Shown here: positions 34,108-41,088 of the stretch, one piece after another
Layout of the letters: each line of letters begins with the position of its first letter
How positions within the stretch are numbered: position 1 is the first letter of the stretch
From: a bacterium
GTDB lineage: Bacteria > Electryoneota > AABM5-125-24 > Hatepunaeales > Hatepunaeaceae
Direction of reading: 5' to 3'
DNA length: 41,088 nucleotides
Assembly (NCBI GenBank): GCA_013202285.1
Contig: JABMRV010000004.1
Span: forward strand, 1 to 41,088
Notes under the pieces: generated by a model
The model's database searches: none
What the model was told of the DNA's origin: nothing
The model's input: only the letters and a program-made list of their open reading frames with translations
Made by a program: the position numbers and the translations under genes

Positions 34108-34530
34108 ATGTTCCAGAAAAAAACCAGAGCGGAATCGGGTATCCCGACTGCATCATTACCGGACATCATCTTCTTGCTGCTGTTCTTCTTCATGGTGACG
34201 ACGGTTATCAAGAAGACACAGGGGATTCCGCTGGTTACACCGGCGGCAGTTCAGACTAAGAAGATTGAATCGAAGCGTCACCTCGCTTATATCTGGGCGG
34301 ATGAAAAGGGTACTATCACTGTTGAGGATAAGCTGGTTTCAACATCGCATCTGGGTCAGATTTCAAAGATAATCCGTGAACGACTCGATGAGGACAACCG
34401 TCTAATCGTATCGTTAAAGATCGACAAGCGAGCCAATATGGGACTGGTAACGGACATCCAGGAACAGCTCCGCGATGCCTATGCTATCCGGATTAACTAT
34501 GCCACGAGGTTTAAGGGGGGTGGGGGGTAA
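34108..34530 (+). CDS. ExbD-type biopolymer transport protein, second copy
   Basis: This 140-residue ExbD paralogue has the same layout: IPTASLPDIIFLLLFFFMVTT with the membrane Asp18, then a periplasmic domain. The N-terminus is clearly related to, but distinct from, the first copy. The 3' end reads GGGGGGTGGGGGG and gives a KGGGG tail, a G-tract that is prone to slippage. It is separated from the first exbD by a 147-base structured spacer, so its level may be set independently. Confidence 0.92.
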   Translation: MFQKKTRAESGIPTASLPDIIFLLLFFFMVTTVIKKTQGIPLVTPAAVQTKKIESKRHLAYIWADEKGTITVEDKLVSTSHLGQISKIIRERLDEDNRLIVSLKIDKRANMGLVTDIQEQLRDAYAIRINYATRFKGGGG

Positions 34531-34589
34531 CCGAACTGTTTGATTCTGCTGATATTTAAAAACTCTTCCGAAGCTTTAATGTAAGTCCA

Positions 34590-35243
34590 ATGATCAAAAA
34601 CCCAAAATTCGACCTTAAATACCAATACCGCCGGACGCTGGAGATGTCTCTGGTGTTGTCACTGTTGGGGATTATTTCACTGCTGATGATCTTTAAGAAG
34701 TTCGATGTTGACATCAGCATGCGTGCGTTGGAAGCTCCTGCCATCGAGATCGAGGATATTCCGATCACTCGAACCATCAAGAAGATAGAAGTTCCGCGCA
34801 AGCCGACCATCCCGGTGGAAGACCCGGATGTTGACATTGAGGACGATATTGATATTCCTGACATAGATATCTTCGATCCGACCCTCGCACCACCGCCGCC
34901 TCCACCGGCAATGGAAGAGGAACTCGTTCCTTTCTACAAAGTTGAGGTTAAACCGCTGTTGACAGGCGGTAATCAGGCTATTGCCGATTATATCCGTCGT
35001 CATAACCTATATCCCCCGATGGCATATGAAGCCGGTATTTCAGGCAAAGTAATGATAAGTTTTGTTGTCGGGAAAGATGGTAAAACCAGAAATGTCAAGA
35101 CAATAGATGAAAGACCGGCGAAGCTCGGTTTTGGTGAGGCCGGAGTTAAGGTAATGAAGGCTATGACATTTACACCTGGAATGCAGCGTGACAAACCTGT
35201 TGCTGTACTCATGCAGCAACCTATTAAATTTACCATAGAGTAG
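34590..35243 (+). CDS. tonB: TonB energy-transducing protein
   Basis: The 217-residue protein has an N-terminal membrane helix (about residues 18-38), an acidic/proline-rich periplasmic spacer ending in six prolines (about residues 100-105), and a C-terminal TonB domain (about 130-217). That domain includes the YPPMAYEAGISGKVMISFVV segment. It carries energy from the ExbB/ExbD motor to outer-membrane receptors such as the one at 38896. The Asp-rich DVDIEDDIDIPDIDIFDP spacer is unusual compared with the Pro-Lys spacer of E. coli TonB but common in Bacteroidetes-type TonB. Confidence 0.93.
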   Translation: MIKNPKFDLKYQYRRTLEMSLVLSLLGIISLLMIFKKFDVDISMRALEAPAIEIEDIPITRTIKKIEVPRKPTIPVEDPDVDIEDDIDIPDIDIFDPTLAPPPPPPAMEEELVPFYKVEVKPLLTGGNQAIADYIRRHNLYPPMAYEAGISGKVMISFVVGKDGKTRNVKTIDERPAKLGFGEAGVKVMKAMTFTPGMQRDKPVAVLMQQPIKFTIE

Positions 35244-35324
35244 AAACCCGGCTTAACTGACGGGATATTACCATCATGTTGTTTTGATTTATACAATTTG
35301 TGTAAAAGGTATTGTTGGACAATA

Positions 35325-37148
35325 ATGAAAAGTCTGTTTAATCAGCGCGGGTCCGTATTATTAGGGCTCGCGCTTCTGTTTGTGAATCCTCTCCGGGCTC
35401 AGAGTGATTTCGATCCACTGACGGATGTGAATCTTGAGACCAGGATCGTCCCCTCTCAGGTTTCTACCGGTGGGAGTGGCAATCTAATTGCGGATATTGG
35501 ATTACCGGAAAACATGCACATCACCAGCCTCGATCTCGGTTTCTTTTTCGTGGAACCGGAAGCAGTAGATGGCATTACCTGGCAGGAGCCCGTATTCCCA
35601 CCCGGCATCGTTTTTCAAGGAGACACGGTCTATAAAGGGCAGGTTGAGGTTGTAGTTCCTTTTACACTAACCGGTGATTTCAATCCGGGTGATCTGGTAG
35701 ATATCAAGGGTGTGGTCGGTTATCAAATCTGCACAGAAACTGACCCGATTTTCTGTACTCCGCCGTCGGAGCGAAACTTTCAGACCGTGCTCGGTATTAC
35801 AAAAGGTGAGATTTCAACGAGTGCAGTGGAGACCGGCGGAGAGAGTGGATTAACGATAGAAGAGCGCGCCAGACGCGCTCTTGAAAGAGGCTCATTGATG
35901 GCATTGATCTGGGTCTTTATCGGTGGTGTATTGCTCAGTCTTACGCCCTGTGTTTATCCGATCATACCGATAACCATCGCTTTTATAGGCGCTCGATCCG
36001 GCGGGAGCAAACTGAAAGGGCTCTCGTTGTCGCTCGTGTTCGTCCTTGGACTGGCGCTGGTTTACTCTATCTTGGGCGTTATAGCTGCGGCTACCGGCGG
36101 TGTCTTCGGACTCAGCACTCAGAACCCGTGGGTGATCGGTTTTGTGACCGTAATCTTCCTGGTAATGGGAGCCGGTATGATGGGGGCGTTTGAAATAGCG
36201 CTGCCATCTTCCTTACAGACGAAGTTATCATCGGGAAAACGCAGCGGTTATCTGGGGGCTCTTTTCGTCGGCGCTACAACCGGTCTAATAGCCGCGCCGT
36301 GTGTTGGACCGGTACTTGTCGCACTGCTAAGTTGGGTATCCTCCACCGGCAATATAATCCACGGGTTCATCTACCTGTTCGTTTTCGCCTGCGGCTTGGG
36401 AGTTCTTTTTGTGGTTATAGGCACGTTCGCCGGTGTAGTAACGGCTCTGCCGAAGGCAGGGAAATGGATGGAGAAGATCAAGCACGGGTTCGGTGTAATC
36501 CTGATTGCCGCAGCCTTTTATTTCGGTCAGTCGCTTGTATCCGACAATCTCTTTACGATTCTCATCGGGTTGGGTCTGCTGATGCTAACTGGATTTCTGG
36601 GTGGCTTCAGCCGTCTTGAAGCCGGTGCTTCAATCGGATCGAAAATCGGGCGAGGAATCGCCTTCTTTATCATGTTAACAGGAGCTTTCTATCTGCTGTT
36701 GGGATTGGTCAGATTTGAGGGCATCGACCTGATTCCTGCAAGTATGATATCGGACGGAGCCGGTTCAGAATCGGGATATTCTGATAAATCGCATAAGGTT
36801 AAATGGATATATGACGACCGAACGAAAGCCTTCGACCTGGCGCGAGAGAAGAACAAGCTGTTAATGATCGACTTCTGGGCTGACTGGTGTGCGGCATGTA
36901 TCGAACTGGATCATAAGACCTTTTCAAATCCGAAGGTTTACAATACAATAAACCAGGATTTTATACCATTAAAGATCGACGGTTCGAATATTACTGATGA
37001 ATTGAAGTCCATCTGGGCGGAGTACGGCGTCAGGGGGCTGCCAACAGTTTTATTCTTAACCCCGGACGGGGAGGAACTGGAACGTTTCGAGGCTTTCAGA
37101 AACGTTGATCAGGTGATGCAGGTTTTGGAACGGGTTAAGGGAAATTGA
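35325..37148 (+). CDS. dsbD: Thiol:disulfide interchange protein DsbD
   Basis: DsbD moves electrons from cytoplasmic thioredoxin to the periplasm. All three parts are present. The N-terminal periplasmic domain (about residues 30-165) has a cysteine pair C136/C144. The membrane domain has eight helices with C209 (TPCVYP) and C326 (APCVGP). The C-terminal thioredoxin-like domain has WCAAC (C522/C525). ATG 35325 is preferred over TTG 35298 because it gives a clean signal peptide (MKSLFNQRGSVLLGLALL). The spacing C136-C144 is wider than in E. coli. Placement after tonB suggests shared envelope function, not a direct partnership. Confidence 0.95.
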   Translation: MKSLFNQRGSVLLGLALLFVNPLRAQSDFDPLTDVNLETRIVPSQVSTGGSGNLIADIGLPENMHITSLDLGFFFVEPEAVDGITWQEPVFPPGIVFQGDTVYKGQVEVVVPFTLTGDFNPGDLVDIKGVVGYQICTETDPIFCTPPSERNFQTVLGITKGEISTSAVETGGESGLTIEERARRALERGSLMALIWVFIGGVLLSLTPCVYPIIPITIAFIGARSGGSKLKGLSLSLVFVLGLALVYSILGVIAAATGGVFGLSTQNPWVIGFVTVIFLVMGAGMMGAFEIALPSSLQTKLSSGKRSGYLGALFVGATTGLIAAPCVGPVLVALLSWVSSTGNIIHGFIYLFVFACGLGVLFVVIGTFAGVVTALPKAGKWMEKIKHGFGVILIAAAFYFGQSLVSDNLFTILIGLGLLMLTGFLGGFSRLEAGASIGSKIGRGIAFFIMLTGAFYLLLGLVRFEGIDLIPASMISDGAGSESGYSDKSHKVKWIYDDRTKAFDLAREKNKLLMIDFWADWCAACIELDHKTFSNPKVYNTINQDFIPLKIDGSNITDELKSIWAEYGVRGLPTVLFLTPDGEELERFEAFRNVDQVMQVLERVKGN

Positions 37149-37165
37149 TATTCGCTACATCGAAT

Positions 37166-37175
37166 GGGGGGGGGG
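37166..37175. repeat. Ten-G homopolymer tract upstream of a promoter
   Basis: A run of ten G lies 18 bases before the -35 element of the next gene. Such tracts change length by slippage and can alter promoter strength in some bacteria. Whether this happens here is unknown. Confidence 0.75.
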
Positions 37176-37193
37176 CTGAAGTTAGGTTGATCT

Positions 37194-37220
37194 TTGACAA
37201 TAAAAGTGTTAAGTTATAAG
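37194..37220 (+). promoter_or_regulatory. Candidate sigma70-type promoter
   Basis: TTGACA (37194-37199) and TATAAG (37215-37220) are separated by 15 bases, slightly short, about 50 bases before the start codon at 37271. Confidence 0.4.
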
Positions 37221-37270
37221 TGTATTAGAGTTATTTGTAAGGTTCTGAAATAATGAAAAAGGAGGTTCTC

Positions 37271-38650
37271 ATGTTGAAATGTACGTTGACAATGAGCTTA
37301 ATTGCTCTATTAATCCTGTTGCTTCCCAGTCAGCTCCTCAGCCAGCCGGAGGTTGAGTGGCAGCGGTCTTACGGGGGTGAGGATGAGGATTATTTTTCTG
37401 ACCTGGCACAAACCAACGATGGTGGATTCATTCTGGTTGGTAGTGAAACGTCGTTTGGTCATCCTGATCCGGATACATGGGTTGTAAAAACTGACCAGAA
37501 TGGTGAAACAGAGTGGACTCAGGAATTCGATGGCGAGCAAATTGATCGGTTCTACCGTGTTATTCAGACAGAAGACGATGGATATTTATTCGCTGGGCGT
37601 TACTCGTTAATGAAAACTGATTATAATTGTCAAATCGTCTGGTCACTGGACATCGATTTTTCAGTTAGGGAGATAATTCAAGCCCCCGATGGCGGTTACT
37701 CAGTTTCAGGTAATGTGGAAGAAGATTTCTACCTCATGAAACTGGATCAAGATGGTCAGGAAATCCGGATATGTCAATTTGATGGTGGTGAAGATGATTT
37801 TTGCTACTCGCACATCCGGACTAATGACGGTTGTTATATGCTGGTGGGAGCTACAGATTCCTTCGAAGCCATGCGAGGTGATGCGCTGATGGTCAAGATA
37901 AATGCCGATGGAGAGGTTGAATGGAATCGAACCTTTGGGGGACGGAGAGCGGACTACTTTACTGATGTTATTCAGACAGAAGATGGCGGCTATGTAATGG
38001 TCGGTATTAACGAATCGATAGGTGTTGAATCGCGAACGTGGGTGTTAAAAACCGATGGAGAGGGCGAATTTCTTTGGGAGCATGGTAATGTCAATGTTCA
38101 GGCAAGAAGTCGTGTCCAGATATTCCCCTCTGACGTTGGAGGCTTTACTCTAATCGGTGCCGATAACTACAATGGTCTCTATCGAGCAAATGCAGACGGT
38201 GAGGAAATATGGAGCCTGGAGCTCCGGGATGTTTATGTTCGTTATGCTGGTCGGTCTGTAACTACTGATGATGGTGGATATGCCATAGGGTGTACGGATT
38301 ATAATGAACGCGGCAACCTGGATCTGCTTAAACTAAGTCCCGATCCGGAATCTGCGCCGCCCTCATCCCTTATCCCTCATCCCTCATCCTTCATCCTTCT
38401 ACCCCCCTATCCCAATCCATTCAACAGCAAAGTCGGCATTGAGTTCAGTCTGCCGTTAATGAGTCAATATCGTCTGACAGTAGTGGACATTTCCGGCAGG
38501 GAAGTGGCTGTGCTGGGTTACGGTAACCAACAGGCAGGCAGGTATCGAACGTTCTGGAACGCAAAAGACCATTCTTCGGGAATATATTTCGCACGTTTGG
38601 ATGTTCCAGGGAGGAAGCCGATTGAACAGAAGCTGGTGCTTGTGAAGTAA
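37271..38650 (+). CDS. Secreted repeat protein with T9SS-type sorting domain
   Basis: The 459-residue protein has a signal peptide (about residues 1-24, ending LLSQP). About six repeats of roughly 50 residues follow, each with a QTxDGGYxxxG and WVxKTDxxGExxW pattern, forming a likely beta-propeller. The C-terminal ~80 residues from YPNPFNSKVGIEF (about residue 380) are a type A sorting domain ending in QKLVLVK, as in the protein at 25721. ATG 37271 is chosen over ATG 37253 because AAGGAGG (37259-37265) sits six bases before it. The linker before the sorting tail is encoded by heptanucleotide repeats (38360-38394). No ligand or activity can be inferred. Confidence 0.87.
   Translation: MLKCTLTMSLIALLILLLPSQLLSQPEVEWQRSYGGEDEDYFSDLAQTNDGGFILVGSETSFGHPDPDTWVVKTDQNGETEWTQEFDGEQIDRFYRVIQTEDDGYLFAGRYSLMKTDYNCQIVWSLDIDFSVREIIQAPDGGYSVSGNVEEDFYLMKLDQDGQEIRICQFDGGEDDFCYSHIRTNDGCYMLVGATDSFEAMRGDALMVKINADGEVEWNRTFGGRRADYFTDVIQTEDGGYVMVGINESIGVESRTWVLKTDGEGEFLWEHGNVNVQARSRVQIFPSDVGGFTLIGADNYNGLYRANADGEEIWSLELRDVYVRYAGRSVTTDDGGYAIGCTDYNERGNLDLLKLSPDPESAPPSSLIPHPSSFILLPPYPNPFNSKVGIEFSLPLMSQYRLTVVDISGREVAVLGYGNQQAGRYRTFWNAKDHSSGIYFARLDVPGRKPIEQKLVLVK
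38360..38400 (+). repeat. Heptanucleotide tandem repeat CCCTCAT before the sorting tail
   Basis: Five units (CCCTCAT, CCCTTAT, CCCTCAT, CCCTCAT, CCTTCAT) cover 38360-38394, followed by a partial unit. They encode a Ser/Pro/His-rich linker. A change of one unit exposes TAA at 38457-38459 or TGA at 38440-38442, removing the sorting tail. Confidence 0.85.
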
Positions 38651-38665
38651 CGGTTTATTAAGGAC

Positions 38666-38857
38666 TTATACGTAAATAGCCTACATAACGTTAAGTGTTA
38701 CGTCAGGTCTTGCCGTGACGAAGTCACGGTGTGACCTGACGCTGTTCCACCAGTGAGTCACATCCCGAATAAGTCGGGACAAGACCCACCGGAACACGAA
38801 GTGTCTCTCACACGAAGTGTCTCTCACAAACCACGTAAAAGTTTATTTACGGATATA
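38666..38857. repeat. Composite nested palindromic element
   Basis: Outer arms CGTAAATA (38671-38678) and TATTTACG (38844-38851) enclose several hairpins. CGTCAGGTC (38701-38709) pairs with GACCTGACG (38733-38741) and CCGTGAC (38713-38719) with GTCACGG (38723-38729) around GAA. TGTTCC (38743-38748) can pair with GGAACA (38791-38796), enclosing TCCCGA/TCGGGA (38763-38779). A 16-base unit CACGAAGTGTCTCTCA is perfectly duplicated at 38795-38826. It fills the gap before the receptor gene and encodes no protein. It could be a non-autonomous mobile element or a structured RNA. Confidence 0.7.
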
Positions 38858-38895
38858 TTCTAAAACTACAAACTCAACCTATCGGAGCATACAAG

Positions 38896-40845
38896 ATGAG
38901 AATCACAACCCGCCTGTTGATTCTTGGGTTTATCCTCTCACTACCGGTCTGTCAGCTATTCGCAGATGAACCTGTGACTGGTGATCCTCCAGACAGCAGT
39001 CGGGTAGTATATACGCTTGATGAGGTCGTCGTTTACGGGTCAGATGCTTACAGGGTTCCGGTTGCGGTTCAGAATATCCCGACGGTAAGAATAGTCCGTC
39101 AGAATGTGAACTCTCTCGCCGATATCATGAAATTCGACCCCGGTCTGACGATTGCCTCCGGCAGGAAGAACAGTTCGGACATGCACATCAGGGGCGCCAA
39201 TTCACAATCGATACTGATGCTCGTTGACGGTCATCCTCTCAACACTGGATACCGTGGGGAAGCAGATCTTTCGATGATTCCGGTCAGCCAGATTGAGAGG
39301 ATTCAGATTATCAAGGGACCGGCGAGTGTGGCTTATGGAGCGAATTCGCTGGGCGGCATTGTGAATATCGTTACCAGGGGTGGAGCGGAGCTTCCTCCAA
39401 GTGTCTCATTTCAGAATCTTTTCGGTGATCTCGGTCATAGAGAGTTGAGCGGATCGGCAGGCGGAAGTATCGGTGCTTATTCTGGGTGGATATCAGTTGA
39501 GAATCTGACTTGGAACGGCACTCCACTCAGCAGCGATTTCAATTCAGAAGGTCTTGAGGATGGAGGAAACCGTGATAACAGCGATCTGGAGCGGCGCAGC
39601 CTGAACCTGAAGGTCGCCCGCAGTTTTCTCAAGCGTGGTTATCTGTCTTTGATGCTTGGATTTACGCAGGCGGAGAAAGGGTTGCCGGGTTCGGTCTATC
39701 GTCCTGAATACTGGAGATTTACAGACTATAGCAGACGCGGCGGGAATATGAGTTTTCTCTATAATCCGGGTTTTAACATAAGGCTTAAGAGCAGCTTCTT
39801 CGCCAACAGCTATGACGATGAGTTGATCAGATATAAGGATGAATCGTTATCACCGGACAATATCAAATTTGATTCACAACTTCGCAGCCTGACAATCGGC
39901 GGATCATTTGAGGCTGAATGGGATGGACTTGACAATCACCTGATCTCTTCAGGAGTGAAAATAAGCAGTGATAAGACACAGAGAAAGACGGATAAAGACG
40001 AGCCCTGGACGGAGAGTTCGAACAGAACCATATCACTGTACATGGAAGATGAGTTGTTTATCTATCCCGATATACTGTTAACGGCGGGTGTTGGCTCCTA
40101 TCATTACTTCATGAAGCAGACCGACAGGAGCATCTCCAGTCTCGGTTATATGGCGGGTATCTCACGACGCTGGTTTGACGACTACACCACACGTTTTTCA
40201 GCCGCTCGCAGCATATTTTTCCCCACTCAGCATAACCTCTACAGTTCAAACCGCGGAAATCCGGATCTCAAACCGGAGCAGACATTGAAATATGAGATGA
40301 GTCTCGAAGGTGAGAAGAGACTCCTTGGAAGTTCTCAAGCCTCACTCGGACTGACGCTTTTCTACCAGCAGACTGAAGACCAGATCGATCTGTCGCCCGA
40401 TCAACCGTTTGCTGAGGCGCGTTTTATTAACATTCATCACATCGACAGTTGGGGATTGGAGACGACTTTCAATCTGCAAGCTGGTCGAAATCTGGAGTTT
40501 GAGTGTGCTGCATCTTTAATTGACTGGAGAACCGACAGCGGGACAATTCTCGATTCACCTCATCTGAAACTGAACGGCAGGATGCATATCGTGACACTCT
40601 TCGAAACTGAGGGTAATTTTGAAGCGGTCTGGTTCGGGGAACGGGAAGCAATAGATGTGAACGGCGATACTATCGATATGGCGTCCTATATGGTTGTCAA
40701 TGGAAACATCTCGCGACCGTTGAACCGATGGGTTACTCTCAGGCTTGCAGTGAGGAATATCTTTGATGCGGATTATGAGGAGATATACGGCTATCCCGGA
40801 CAGGGGCGAAAAATACTGGGTGGGTTGAGAGTGATGGTGCAGTAA
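38896..40845 (+). CDS. TonB-dependent outer-membrane receptor (BtuB/Cir-like)
   Basis: The 649-residue protein has a signal peptide (about residues 1-23), a TonB box within TLDEVVVYGS (about 39-48) and a plug domain (about 55-165) with the family motifs MHIRGANSQSILMLVDGHPL and IKGPASVAYGANSLGGIVNI. A 22-strand barrel makes up the rest, with a late LRLAVRNIFDADYEEIYGYPG motif. The ligand is not determinable: the length fits BtuB or colicin-I/siderophore receptors, but no cobalamin riboswitch or iron box was seen upstream. The final residue is Gln, not the usual aromatic one. CGGAG lies nine bases before ATG 38896. It is probably energised by the ExbB-TonB set upstream. Confidence 0.92.
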   Translation: MRITTRLLILGFILSLPVCQLFADEPVTGDPPDSSRVVYTLDEVVVYGSDAYRVPVAVQNIPTVRIVRQNVNSLADIMKFDPGLTIASGRKNSSDMHIRGANSQSILMLVDGHPLNTGYRGEADLSMIPVSQIERIQIIKGPASVAYGANSLGGIVNIVTRGGAELPPSVSFQNLFGDLGHRELSGSAGGSIGAYSGWISVENLTWNGTPLSSDFNSEGLEDGGNRDNSDLERRSLNLKVARSFLKRGYLSLMLGFTQAEKGLPGSVYRPEYWRFTDYSRRGGNMSFLYNPGFNIRLKSSFFANSYDDELIRYKDESLSPDNIKFDSQLRSLTIGGSFEAEWDGLDNHLISSGVKISSDKTQRKTDKDEPWTESSNRTISLYMEDELFIYPDILLTAGVGSYHYFMKQTDRSISSLGYMAGISRRWFDDYTTRFSAARSIFFPTQHNLYSSNRGNPDLKPEQTLKYEMSLEGEKRLLGSSQASLGLTLFYQQTEDQIDLSPDQPFAEARFINIHHIDSWGLETTFNLQAGRNLEFECAASLIDWRTDSGTILDSPHLKLNGRMHIVTLFETEGNFEAVWFGEREAIDVNGDTIDMASYMVVNGNISRPLNRWVTLRLAVRNIFDADYEEIYGYPGQGRKILGGLRVMVQ

Positions 40846-40900
40846 CGGGGAAGGCAGACAGGAATGTGTTCTTTGATTTATTCACGAAAACATCACATCT

Positions 40901-40982
40901 CATCATTCCATCGAAAGATGGAATCCAGTAACGCTCGTAATATCAGTAACTTCTCTGGATCCCAGCTTTCGCTGGGATGATG
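40901..40982. repeat. MITE-like element with 28-base inverted repeats
   Basis: Bases 40901-40928 and 40955-40982 are inverted repeats that agree at 24 of 28 positions. Each arm is itself a hairpin: ATTCCATC-GAAA-GATGGAAT (40905-40924) and ATCCCAGC-TTTC-GCTGGGAT (40959-40978). The spacer is 26 bases and nothing is encoded. Confidence 0.75.
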
Positions 40983-40999
40983 ATAGAGTCCCCAATATG

Positions 41000-41088
41000 G
41001 AATATTTCAAAGAACTCAGGAATTTCCACCCTCCCCGTTATTGATGGGTGGCCCGACATCCTGGACTTGATCCGGGATCACAAGTCGG
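41000..41088. repeat. Dispersed repeat and truncated palindrome at right edge
   Basis: Bases 41000-41017 repeat 5-22 with one mismatch. CCACCC (41026-41031) pairs with GGGTGG (41046-41051), and CCGAC (41053-41057) pairs with GTCGG (41084-41088), the last five bases of the window. The element may continue beyond the edge. No gene is visible after 40845. Confidence 0.55.

Noticed and set aside
34511-34530. G-tract at the end of the second exbD as a phase-variation switch
   Set aside because: It lies at the very end of the gene, so length changes would alter only a few tail residues.
25721-38650. A type IX secretion system locus
   Set aside because: Two cargo proteins carry sorting tails, but no T9SS core component (PorKLMN, PorV, Sov-like) is encoded in the window.
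38795-38826. Tandem 16-base repeat as a CRISPR array
   Set aside because: Only two adjacent copies with no spacers, no leader and no cas genes in the window; it is part of a palindromic element.
38651-38895. Cobalamin riboswitch before the BtuB-like receptor
   Set aside because: No B12-box-like sequence was found; the structure is a set of simple hairpins.

Overview
The window looks like a chromosomal piece of a Gram-negative bacterium from the Fibrobacteres-Chlorobi-Bacteroidetes (FCB) side of the tree, possibly one of its uncultured candidate phyla. Two secreted proteins end in the YPNPFN-type C-terminal sorting tail of the type IX secretion system (T9SS). The histidine kinase carries the H-box variant I associate with Bacteroidetes, and a full ExbB-ExbD-ExbD-TonB set, a TonB-dependent receptor, DsbD and a secretin all imply an outer membrane. 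Every convincing gene is on the + strand. The phylum is an inference; no rRNA or ribosomal protein marker is present.

Layout. 1-150 is a repeat-bearing flank. 151-831 is an AT-rich orphan gene that looks foreign. 848-6452 is a tight run of methyltransferase, orphan histidine kinase, L-aspartate oxidase (nadB) and a membrane glycosyltransferase with a TPR tail. 6453-6855 is a long regulatory gap with a near-perfect CRP/FNR-family operator. 6856-25476 is an almost complete type IV pilus (T4P) locus: pilin, PilT, three minor-pilin-like genes, PilM-N-O-P-Q, a Wza-like SLBB protein, a giant Ig-repeat lipoprotein, PilB, PilC and prepilin peptidase PilD. 25721-28864 is a large secreted protein with a sorting tail. 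28942-32794 holds Obg, DprA and a CtpA-type protease. 32914-35243 is the TonB energising complex, followed by DsbD (35325-37148), a second sorting-tail protein (37271-38650) and a TonB-dependent receptor (38896-40845). The right edge is repeat-rich.

How the parts fit. PilB and PilT extend and retract the pilus, PilM-N-O-P-C form the inner-membrane platform, PilQ is the outer-membrane gate, and PilD matures the pilins. DprA a few kilobases away would fit natural transformation through the pilus. The SLBB protein and the nine-unit Ig lipoprotein sit between pilQ and pilB, where classical T4P loci have nothing comparable; they are the best candidates for an undescribed accessory part of this machine. 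The PilP-like protein has no lipobox and PilQ has no N-terminal AMIN domain, so these two extra proteins might replace the usual anchoring.

A second theme is repeat biology. Seven-base tandem repeats lie inside two genes, where gain or loss of one unit would shift the frame into a nearby stop. Poly-C/poly-G hairpin units are inserted in frame in the methyltransferase. Several palindromic MITE-like elements occupy intergenic space, and one lies in the leader of a secreted-protein gene.
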